From Asterochloris sp. CNOR1 (Eukaryota > Chlorophyta > Trebouxiophyceae > Trebouxiales > Trebouxiaceae), in assembly GCA_963969365.1 (NCBI GenBank), contig OZ017759.1, forward strand, positions 868,001 to 932,000: DNA of 64,000 nt, written 5' to 3'. The position numbers and the translations under genes were made by a program. Below are positions 22,936 through 33,800 of this stretch, piece after piece. Below the pieces are notes generated by a model. The model was not told where the DNA came from, ran no database searches, and saw nothing but the letters and a program-made list of their open reading frames with translations. Each line of letters begins with the position of its first letter. Positions within the stretch are counted from its first letter, which is position 1.

Positions 22936-25900
22936 ATGACTGCCACTGCTCAGATCCCTGTCATAGACATGCAACAAAAGGATCAGCTGGTGTCAGCAAT
23001 GAGGGAAGCCTGTCAGTCCACTGGTTTCTTCCAAGGTGGGCTTTTCTTCTGCAACACAGGCTGAGGAGGGCTCAAACAGTCTAAATGAACAATCTCGGCT
23101 GCAGTTGTCAACCATGGCATCCCTGCCAAGACCATCTCACAGCACTGGGAGGCCAGCAGGTCTTTCTTCACTCTGCCAGAGGCCACCAAACGGGAGATTA
23201 TTGCTGATGACAACTTCAGGCAGGCCTCTGTTGTGATGTTGCTCTACCTGCACCAGGTCAGCAGCAGGCTGCAGGCCCCAGGCACTGGGTTGCTCACTGC
23301 ATGGTGGTGGCTGCTCACCACAGCAGTAGCTCGTCCCTGCCAGAGGCTGCTCTGTCTGCGCTGTGTGCATGGGCATGCCTGCTGGCAGAAATGCTCAAAG
23401 GCCTCTTGTGCTGTTTGCTACCTCAGTATAGTCAAGAGTTGTTGAGGTCTTGCATGGTCTCAGGTGTCCCTGGGCTACAGTGATGTCTCGTGCAGGGGCT
23501 ACAGTTTGTCTCTAGTGCAGAGGCTACAGTGTGTCTCTGAATGCAGGGGCTACACACCCATGCAGGAGGAGACACTGGGGGGATCCACTCAGAAGGAGGG
23601 TGACACAAAAGAAGGTCAGGCCCTGACAGGCTGCGTTGCATGCCTGCGGCTCCTCTGCCCCCAGCAACCTCTGACTCTGCAACTCAGCTGTGGCAGTCAT
23701 GCATCTGTGCTGCTGTTCTCAGGCAAGGTTGCCTCAGCAAAGCAGGGACTGGAATGCATGCCGCCATCCCTGCTGCCATCAGTCTGCCGGAATCTGCACC
23801 TGTTGCTCCCAGCATGACAGCTTCCATTGCCTGCAGCTCTGTCAAGCCCTGAGAGGTTACTGCTTGCCTGCCACATCTGCTCCTCTGCTGAGACGTTGTG
23901 TGCCCGTCTGCAGGCCTCTACTTTGGCCGTGAGGTTAGCGCAGACTCTGAGGAAGGCAAGCTGCCCCTGCATGGCCCCAACCAGTGGCCCTCGCCGGTGA
24001 GCAGCGGCGACGCCAGAGTGACATCCACCTCATGTCATGATCATCAGTCAGCTCCCGTCACGCTCACATGGCCTGCCCCTGCATGCCCAGATCAGCGGCT
24101 CTAAGTCACCTCAGTGCTGTGCATCCTGCCTGGTTATCTGCCACAACAGCAGACATAGAATTGTCAATGCATTTTGTGCTGCAGAGATGTACTGCGTGAG
24201 TTGAGGCTGACATTATGCTGCTTTCAAGGTCTGGCTCTTCGGCTCTCCAGGAGAGTGCTCAATGCTGTCTGACTTCTGAGCTTTCATGTCTGCTGAAAGA
24301 ATGCCCTTTTCTGCAGGAGGTTCTGCCTGCCTTCAGGCTAGCAATGCGGGCCTACTGGGATGCAGTAGAGCAGCTGGGAATGCAGCTTATTGCTCTGCTC
24401 GCTGAAGCATTGGGCCTGGACGTTGAGGCCTTCCTCAAGTTCTTTGACAAACCTATGCTCTTTCTCCGGCCCCTCCACTACAGCCCTAGGAGGTCAGTGC
24501 CCGACCAGGTGAGCACCGTCTTTAACTGATTCTGCAACTGCATGCAAGTACCGGCAAGCTGCATACAGATCGGGTGCAGCAGGGCACTGCGCTGCAATCC
24601 TGCTGTAAGTGGAGCGTTCACCCAGTGCACCTTCTGCACATCAATTTGAAGGCACAGGCAGATTGCTCTGCAGATGCTTCAGCACCAGCTTATTGTCCTG
24701 TGCAGAGCACCTTTCCAGTCACTGGCTTGATAGGGCTGCCACACAGGGTTGATCTGACGTTCTGCAAAAGGTCTAACTTCAGGTACATCTTTGCCATTTG
24801 CATGGCCTCTTTGAGGCAGGGGCGCACAGTGCCTGTACATTCAGGCTGCACACCCCTGCTGGAAGCCATACCTCTGCAAAGGTGGTTGTTTGTTGTGTGT
24901 GCAGGGCATCTTTGGAGCAGGGGCACATACAGATTATGGGTGCATCACCCTGCTGTTGACGGACGGCACGCCAGGCTTGCAGATCTACACTGCAGGCTCC
25001 TGGCAGAACGTCATCCCTGTTGCTCCAGATGCATTCATTGTCAACCTGTGTGATATGCTTGAAAGGTGAGCACACAGGCTGGCTGCAGCTCGGCATGGGC
25101 TGGGGACAGTCCCCTGGGTTGCCCCCTGGGTTGCTTGGTGAGAAAGAAGGAAGTTTACTGAGGGCATCTGCTATGTTCTGGTCCATCTGGTGCTGTGCCT
25201 GTGCTGTCTTGACTGCCAACATAGATGGTCATGCCTGGGATAGCTGTGTTCGTTCAAGGTGTATGACTCACTCGCCTGCTTGATGTGATGCAAAAGCTGT
25301 TTCCCATCAAACGCTGTCATGCTGGTCCCCTTGAAGGGCCTGGCCTTTGTAAGTAAGCTTCCCTCACTTGGTCCTCAGGAGTCCCACTGGATGAAGCGAG
25401 CTTGTTGATTGCACTCACACAGCTGCCCCGTGCAGGTGGACCAATGGTGTGTGCAAGTCCACTCTGCATCGCGTGATCACAGATGGCACCAGGGAGCGCT
25501 ACAGCACAGCCTTTTTCATGGAGCCCAACTTTCACGCGGTGAGTGCTCTTTGTGGAGGCGTGGTGGCCTTGTGAGAAGCCAGCTTGATTGAGTAAAGGGT
25601 CCCAGCACAGGCTGCCAGTATTTTGCAGAGCTGAGGATGCCTCATGGCAAGACCTGAGCTCGGGTGGTTCCGGCTATGGTTCTAGCATGTGTGCCACGCC
25701 AGCTTGACACCCCTGTGACAAGGCCCAGCCTGATTTGCCCTTTCATGCGTGAGGGCTGCCTGGAGCGCAGGTGCAACACTGTTTGCAGCAACCACAGCAG
25801 CACAGCCACTGCACACCTGTCGGGTGCTGGCTGCGGCACCAAAGCGGCAAGGTGCCTCTGCTGCCCAGGCCAGGGCGGGAACATTCTGTTCTTAGCACTA

Positions 25901-26052
25901 CCTGGTTGCCCCTGCAGGTCGTCGCGTGCCTGCCTGAGTGCTGCAGCCCTGGGAACCCGCCCAAGCATGCCCCCACAACAGCAGGAGCCTACATGCTGGG
26001 GCGCTATGGGGACACCCATGCATCATTCTCTGACACCGCAGTCAACGCGTGA
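22936..26052 (+). CDS. 2-oxoglutarate/Fe(II)-dependent oxygenase, tandem copy 2
   Basis: Eight exons with lengths identical to copy 1: 22936-23035, 23105-23219, 23547-23614, 23914-23996, 24317-24508, 24905-25065, 25436-25538 and 25918-26052; 318 aa. It has the same domains, with His194 and Asp196 in a canonical [11 protein letters not shown], His251, and Arg261-x-Ser263. The strand before His251 reads NLCDMLERW instead of the usual NLGDMLERW kept in copy 1. Intron 2 again starts GC (TTCAG|GCAGGC). Both genes look intact. They could have split substrates or expression after duplication. Confidence 0.9.
24797..24837 (+). repeat. ghost copy of oxygenase exon 6 start, copy 2
   Basis: TTTGCATGGCCTCTTTGAGG upstream of the true GCAGGGCATCTTTGGAGCAG. 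The acceptor has changed from GCAG to GCAT, so this copy can no longer splice at that point. Same relative position as in copy 1. Confidence 0.65.
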
Positions 26053-26403
26053 CATGTGGAGCTGGGGTCCCTCATGCTGCCACTCCAGTCTGGGTTGGCC
26101 TGCGAGTTGCTGTTGCTGTTCGCGTTAATATTTTTGGGATGCTGCTGTAGTGTAATTTGCTAGTGCTTGCTGTTGTAGGGCCATGTACATAATTGCTGAC
26201 TTAACTCCAGTGTTAATTTGAGTGTTGAGATCTGTAATATGTTGAAGAACATATGTGAGAAAGAAATGTTTTACAAACATGGGAGATAATGTAACAACAG
26301 ATGGGCACTTGAAGGCACGCAAATCTCTGTTTTGACTTGAATTTTTAAAAGTGCATGCTGAAAGGCACAGAGAGGTCAATGCAGATGAGAATTGCACAAT
26401 GGC
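26053..26403. other. convergent 3' gap, oxygenase 2 and the uncharacterised gene
   Basis: AT-rich segment with a TGTAA at 26151 and a second at about 26289. No gene seen. Part of it is homologous to 21763-22040 after copy 1. Confidence 0.4.
26151..26155 (+). terminator. likely polyadenylation signal TGTAA of oxygenase copy 2
   Basis: UGUAA is the main polyadenylation signal of chlorophyte algae. This one is 99 nt past the stop codon. The matching site after copy 1 has lost it. Confidence 0.4.
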
Positions 26404-27505
26404 TCAAATGCTGCCGGCCCTGGCATGCCCAGCAGCACGCTGCGTCCTTTCAAAATGGAGATTGCGCAGCATGGTAGCAGCAGCTTCATACTGAGCAATG
26501 GTATCGTGCCAGGGTGCAGGGTTTGGCTGTTGATGCCGCGGCAAGGCTAAGTGCAAATGATCCAAGTCTGTGGGCAGGCCTGTGAAGGCCTCTCTTGGCT
26601 GATGGGACATGGTGGCCTGGGCAGGCCAGCTGCCCTGGCTGTGCAGTGAGTTTGGGGCTTGGCTGTGCTCAGAGGTGCTGTGTCGTGTCCCCAGAGTAAA
26701 TCGCATGAAGCTCATGTCGGGTGCCACCCCGCGGCTGCCTGGTGCCTGCCCTGCTGAAGCTGTTTGCTGTCCAGAAGCAGGGTGAAAAAGGGCCCCTGGG
26801 GCTGGTTGTGCTGCCAGGGGGCTTGGCAGCCTATGGGGGCCATGAGCTGGCTCTGCAGAAGGCAACTGAGCTGATTTTCCTTGTGGCGAGCCATCAGCGT
26901 GCCAGACCCTATCTGCAATTGAGCGAGACCCTGCAGGTTCCTCCAGGCCAGCACTGTCATCATCCATCTCCTGCAGCGCAGGGGGTGATGTGAGACACTG
27001 GCCACCGCACATCAGCCATCTGAATCGTGCTAAGTCTCTGTCACCATCCCATCAGACTCTTCTGTGTCATCTGCGGTTTGCTCTGCTGACTCAGGCCGCC
27101 ACCGCTTGACAGCCCGGCAGAGGTCATCAATGCCCTGCAGCAGATGGCAGCAGCAGTGTTGTCACAGGGAGGATGGAGGTCTGCCCATAAGGGATTGACG
27201 ATGCCCACCCCATCTGGCAGAGCTCTTTTATGTCCACGCTTCCGTGACATGTCTGAGTGTGCCATCAGCGCACAATGAGCCCCCTGTCGGATAGGGCGAG
27301 TTGACATGGAGTGAGATAGGTTCTCCGCAATGCAGAAAGCTGCCTGGCCAGCTTCGATACAGACCAACTGTTACAGCTACTCGTACAGACATGTGGGTAC
27401 GTTGCCATGCTTGGCTGACCTGGCATTTGGCCGCTTGGGCCCCGCAATTTTATTTATCGCAAATTGATCAGGAGGAGCCTGATGTCCCTGTGATTGATGT
27501 TGCAT
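26404..27505 (-). CDS. uncharacterised protein with a disordered C terminus
   Basis: Four exons in phase: 27505-27420, 27367-27274, 27134-27045 and 26970-26404; 278 aa. The N-terminal third is basic and looks structured (KIAGPKRPNAR, then KLARQLSALRRTYLTPCQLA, then IDDLCRAVKRWRPES). An acidic stretch (ADDTEESD, EMDDDSAG) follows, and the rest is Pro/Ala/Gln/His-rich and probably disordered. I recognise no domain; the basic-helix-then-acidic-linker layout would fit a nuclear protein, but that is a guess. A fragment of its last exon was copied to 22038-22340. The gene is divergent from the kinase gene. The donor at 27274 (ATT|GTGCGC) is weak. Confidence 0.45.
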
Positions 27506-27895
27506 ATGCAGGGTCCTGTGTCCCCTAATGCTGTGTGAAGGTGTGCTGAGTCTTGAGAATTTCAGCCACAGCCTGGGCAGTCTCAGGTAGCCAGCAGGGC
27601 AGACATCTTGACAGAGCCTTGCTCTCAGCTGCCACCTGAGGCAGCACACTGCACCAGACAGCTGTCCTTGCAGCTGTGCTCCTGCATGGCCTGTGAAGCC
27701 TGCAGCTGTGCAGAGCCTGCTATGTGCAATCAACATTAGCTGATTGCCTCAGCTTGCTCAAGGCTGTGCCCTTGACGGGCATCTGCTCCCAGCCTCCGAC
27801 CAGGCTGTGTGCTCCAGAGGGAACACCAGGGCAGGCACAGAAGCCCTGCAGATCAGCCAGACGCAAGGCTGTGACCCTGACAGCCTGCAGTCCCC
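27506..27895. promoter_or_regulatory. divergent promoter region, uncharacterised gene / Raf-like kinase
   Basis: A 390-bp gap between two starts that point apart. No core-promoter motif recognised. If the kinase starts at the second ATG (27950), the gap is 444 bp. Confidence 0.35.
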
Positions 27896-30800
27896 TTGCC
27901 AGCTGATCGCCTCAGGCAGTGCCGAGCCCCTCCACATCAGCCAGCCCCAATGTCAGCAGCTGCAAGCTCCACGCAGTCCAGGGTGCCCTCTCTGACAGCT
28001 GTGTCAGCCACACCCTCCTCGGATCAGATGCAGCGTCCAGGGTCCCCTGGGAAGATCAAGTTTGTCTGCCGCTGGAGGGGCGAGATGAAGACCACTGGCA
28101 GAGGGAGGTCCACCTATGACGTGAGCTGCTGGTGCCCGATGTGGGCAGAAATGCTGCTGTCTGCATGAGTAGTCTGCATGGCACCTGCATGCTATAGGTG
28201 CTGCCCTGCACACAGCGATTGTGCAGACAGGCAATATCAAGGCACCTGAAGAGGTAGGTCCACCTGTGGGGTGAGCTGCTGTGTTGCAAAGGGCAGTTGT
28301 GTGGAGGCGCAAGTTGAAGACCACGAGCAGAGGGGCAACACCCAGGGGAGGAGCTGCTGTCGATGGTGCCGCCCTTGAGACTGGCTTCCAGGGTGCCCAT
28401 GCAATCAGGGCTGCTGCTGCCAGCCTTGCTTGTCGCCCGCTCGGTCTTAGCGTGTGGCAATGCTAGAGGGTCAGGTGAAGACCTATACCTTTACCGACAC
28501 AGGCATCTTGGCCAGCACTTGTGGTGGCAGGGATGCCGTCTAAGTGACAGTCTGGGGCCGCCCATGCAATCTAATGTTGCCACCACAAGGGTGCTTAAAG
28601 ACCCATTGCTGTTCTTTTCAGGTTGCTCATGGCCCTGCCTGGCAGCTGGTGCTTGCCACTTGCCCGAGCCTAGCAAGTTCCTTTGCCGCAGCTGCTCAGC
28701 CAGTTGACACGCATCTGCACATGCAGGGTGGCGAGACGAGGCTGTGCACTGTTCCCAGGGCCATCACTCTATCCCAGCTGGTGGCCAAGCTGCGGGAGCT
28801 GACAGGGTGAGCCACCCCATCAGTCTGGAATGACTCAAAGTCTCCAGCGTGCGCTTTGTGGCCTTGAATGCCTGGCCTTGCAGCAGAGCTGCACTTGGGA
28901 CAAATTGGCGCCCCAAGTCAGGCACGCATTTGACTGCCACCAGCCACTGACTGCATTGCAAGCTACACAGTCAACTGCACAATCCATCTCGGCTGTCTGC
29001 ACAGTCCCTGCATGCAGCCACCACCAGACTCCATGCTGCTGCGTGATCGGCAGAGCTCGAAAAGTGCAAGTCCACGGGTCGAGGCAGGTCTTGCGCTGCA
29101 GATATGCTCCCAGCCCGCAGTACGACATGCTGCTCAAGTACCAGCTGCCTGGCACCAATGACATGGAGGAGCTTGTCTCGCTGGAAAACAACGAAGACCT
29201 GGACAACTTCAAGGTCAGTCTTCTTGTGAAGTGGGACAGTTCGAGGAAGGCCATCCAAGCTTGGCAGATCCAAGCACTGCTGGGGACCAGTGAGAACCAG
29301 GACTGCAACTGGTGACTTCATGACTCATACCCTTCTGTTCAGCTGGGTTTTGTGCTGCTGCAACTGGCATGCAGGAGTTATCTGGAGCATGATGCAGCCT
29401 GCCCAACTATCTTCACAATGATATTCAAGCCTTGAGCACACAGGCTCATTTGTTTTGCCTGTATGCCAGCTTCTGGCGGCGCGGCATTCTCCATGCAAAC
29501 CACTGTCAGGGGTAGGCCTTGTCAGAAAGGACATTCAACTGTGTGCCATTGGGTTCACGTTACTCAACACACGCAACAACGAGCAAGATCTGCTCTCCTC
29601 AATGCAGGAGGAAGTCTAAGGCATGCTACCGTAGATGCTGAGCATGCCCGCTCCATGGTACTCTGCCGGGCAGCAGGTGCCCCATGCCCACCGCAGATGG
29701 CTTCCCTGCATTGCAGATGGAGCACAAGGCGTGCTACAGCGCATGCTGGAGAGTCTCGACCGAGAACCCTGCAGTGGAGCAGGTGCCCCATGCTAAGCAT
29801 GCCCGACCCATGAGTCCTGCATTGCAGCAGGTGCACAAGCTCACAGCAGATGTCCTCCTGCTGTGCAGGAGGAGCACGACGCCGTGCTGCAGCAGATGCT
29901 GAGCAACCCGCAGTCCCAGACGGGCAACCGCCTGCGCCTGTTTGTGCTGAACGTCAGCCGCCCGCGGTCCCGTCAGACCAGCGGCGCGGGGGATGGGCAG
30001 GACCTGGTGATGGCGGGGCGCAGCCCCTCATGGACCGGCACCTTCAGCCCCACCTCGGGACAGCACCCACAGGTGGACCGGGCCAGGTGAGGGTGGTGAA
30101 GGGGGGGAGGCGATGCCTGCTAGACGTGCTGGTGACTGCAGTTCACAGCAATGCAGCGGCGCTGCAAGAAAACACCACAACAGTCTCGTACTGGGGTGAA
30201 GGGAAAGGTTGCTGCATAGGTGGCATGGGCCGTGAGTGCGCAGGGGTCTGACACAGGCGCTGCCCCGACCAGGCCGGCAGTCCCATGTGAGCTGAGCGTG
30301 CGGCTTGACCCCTCACCAGCCAGCCGGCTCAAAGTCGGCAGGGGGCAGGCAGGCATGCGTGGCTGGCGGTGTAGTGCATCATACACGTGGCACACACCAA
30401 TGATGGCGTGGCTGAGCAATGCAGGTTACAGTCACAGCTTTAGAGTCTAGTCCTACGCAAGGTGGACACCTCAATGCCAGCAACAACGTCCATGCCTCAC
30501 GTATAGGGTGGTACAAAGCATACAGGGTATGCATGACAGGGAGCAGAATCTGTGCTGCCCTGTGCAGGTCGCAGTCACAGCTGGGGAGCTCGCGTGGCGC
30601 GGCCCAGGCCATGCACCAGCCAGCCAGCTCGATGCCATTGGGGGATGCGCAGGCCTGGCGGGTAAGCAGCGGTGACGGCCGCCCTGGGGGCAGTCGCACC
30701 AAGTCGGATGTCAGCACGGCCACGGCGGTCAGCAACATGGCCATCTCTGAAGACAGTGAGCACGCCTCAGATGCAGGTGAAAGCCCCAACTTTAGGAGAT

Positions 30801-33800
30801 GGCAAAAGCACATCCTCATGTTGCATTGATCAGCACGACTCCAAGGGCAGATGGTACGCCTCAGATGTAGGCAAGGATGGGCGTCTCAGATTGAAGCTAG
30901 CAATGGAGCCAGGGCCATGCCTGAAGTCAGCAGGCAGCCCAATGCAGTGACCTCATTGTGCAGATGATGGTGTTGCAATATCATTAATGGGAAGGTGGGG
31001 AATGGCATTTTCGAATTTTTATGGTCCTTTTCACCAACTTGACAGACAATGTTTTTCTTCTCCATTTGAAAGGCATCATGCGCTTAGAAGCTGCCTGCGC
31101 ATGTTTGCTGCGCACCCAGGATGTGCCCCCCTCCCTTTGTCATGGGGGCTCCATCTGCAGCCATGTCCCTCCGGCAGCATGACATTGATCCCCTGGGCCG
31201 CCCTGGCACGCTTTTGGCATGATTGTGCTGCCATCCTTGGATCATCCACCCTGCATGCGGGCAGGTCTGACTACGTGTGTGGCTTCAGTCCGCTGTGGCC
31301 ACCCCAGCAGTGATCAAAGGACGTCTGAGCTGCAGCTTGCTGATTGTGCCCCCTGGGTGCAGGCATGTCTCCCCGCCGGTATGGCTTCAGTCCCCTGGGC
31401 CACCCCAGCAGCACTCAGGGTCGGCGCTTGTCCACCAACAGTGCTGGGAGCAGCCCTGCTGGCCAGTTCAGGTCCATGAGCTCCAGCGCCGACAGAGAGT
31501 CCCCGACCGGTGAGACACAGCTGCAACAGTTGCTCATGACCCGTGTGGGTGTCTGCTTATTCTGGCTCGGGCATGGTGAGCTGTGAATGCCACGGATGCC
31601 TGCTTGCTGCTGGTCAATGCACCCCTTTGTCACCTCAGGCTTTAGCACTGAGGCTTGGACGCACAATCTGCGAAGCATGGCACAAAAGCACCTGGGCAGC
31701 GGTCTCAGGCTATGGTGCCTCGGCAAGCAACTCAGCCAGGCTCCTCCACTGCAGCATGGCCTTGCTTCAAAGACTCTTGGGCAGCGGTCTCCGGCTCTGG
31801 TGCCTCTGCAGGCAGCTCGGCCAGGAGGGAGCTGCATGCCAGCCGCAGCACGCTGTCGATGAGGCAGCAGCCCATTCAGGACGTAGCAGAAGAGGAGGCC
31901 TCCTCATCAGGTGATGACACGGGCACATGCTGGTGCCGCGGCCAGTGCGCCCGGTGCATTGGACCAGCAGCACAGTGCACAGAGGCTTGCGTAGACCAGC
32001 TGAACTTTGCCTGTGTCCTTTTCCAGCACCTGGCTGCAGCATGGTTGTCCACATGTGGGAGGATGCACGCATCTGCCACTGGCTGCCCTGCAGGAGAGGA
32101 TGGACGGGACTATGGGGAGAGCAGCACTGATGAGGAGTCTGACGACGAATCGATGCAGGAGGCAGCCAGCAATGGGCGTCCAGCTGCCCATGGGTACCAC
32201 CCGCGCTTTGCTGCAGAAACCCTGTCCGAGGCGAGCTGGCAGCCAGGCCTGCTGATTGTGTTCAACTCACAGGCTGCTGATCTGGCAGCCCGCTGCATCT
32301 CGACGATTGCCTGCCGTGCAGCAGCAACTCTGGGGCTTCAGGGCCGCTGTTTGGGTTCCTGTGCTGCCTAGACCCGCGGCCGCGCCAAAGCATAGGGCCG
32401 TCATGGCATCCATCTAGGGCTTCACACATGCCCGCGGATGACACCAATGCTTGGACAAGACTTGCTGCAGTTGTGCAGCCAGCTCCTGAGAAAGGGGTGC
32501 GCATCGCAAATGCCCTTAGATGACCACGGTGCTTGACTGGGGCTGGCCTCAGATGCACAGCGCCTCCCTGAAGATGAGCAAAGCATGTGGCGTGCCTGCA
32601 GGTAACAGCAGTGCTCGACCGGGAGCGGTCCAACGAAAACATGACGAGCTTGCGGCCCCAGGTACGCAACACCTCTCTGAAGGACGACGAGAACATCCAG
32701 AAGTGCCTCAATGAGGTGGAGGCAGCACTGAATGCCGGCCTGCACTTCAAAGGGCGCTTCAACTCAGGACTGCAGGTAGGGCACATGGGTTGCTTGAGTA
32801 GCGGCGTGTCCTGGACTGCACCTTAAGGGACGCTTCTTGTTGGCCGTGTCGTTATGAGTGGGACACTTCAGAAGTGCCTGATTGAGGTGGAGGCAGCAGA
32901 TACATCCCAGACCAGCAGCTTTCCCCTTGACAGCGGCCTCACAGCAGTCATTGGCATCATGTTGGGAGCCAGATCTAGCCGCAACAACGCCTGACTCCCT
33001 CGCTGAAACCCTGCAGGTCATTGCTGGCAGTGGCACTGATCTGGATGAGCCTCAGAGCAGCCATGCCCCTGACCAGCGCCCTCCCTCAGGCAGTGATGTC
33101 AGCATGGAGGCCACCCCTCCAGCCAAACGTAGGGTCCACATCATCATTCCTGAGGCAGGCTCCTCCAAGCAGCAGAGCACGATGGGGGGCCCAGGGATGC
33201 GCAACAAGCCTCCCAGGTGCCGCCCTGCTGGTTTTGGGTGCAGGGTAAAATAAGTTCGGACGCTGCTGTGGCCGCATGGTGTTCCTGCTGCAGCAGTTGG
33301 GGAAATGTATGGCAGGGGGGATGTGTGGGGTCCTGGTCCTTGGCAGACTTTTGTGTGCCCAGTAAAGCCGCAAGTCGTGTTTGCTGGAGATGAAGGAGGC
33401 CAGGTGTGACTCGATTATTGAAAGTCACAGGACAGGCCGTCGTGTTCTGCTGCAGCTCATGGACAAGGGGGAACAGCGCTGTGTGACCTGTGGTGGGTGC
33501 AGGCAGCACCAGCGCCGGGTCTGATGGGGCTGATGCCACCAAAGCCGCACAGTGCTCAACCGCTCTGTTGCGTTGGCCTGCAGGTTGCAGCTGCAGGTGG
33601 GCAGCGATATGAACAATGGGGAGTGGACAGGGTCAGGGAAGTGGCAGGAGGTGCAGGACACCGTCATTGAGGTGAGGCAGCATGCTCCAAATCAGGGTCT
33701 CAAGGGCCTGCATTTAGTTGGCGCATTGCAGCGAACAGCACCCTCCGCCTGATCCGCAGGTGCTTTGCTTGGGCCCTGTTGGGGTCCCTTTGCTGCTTGT

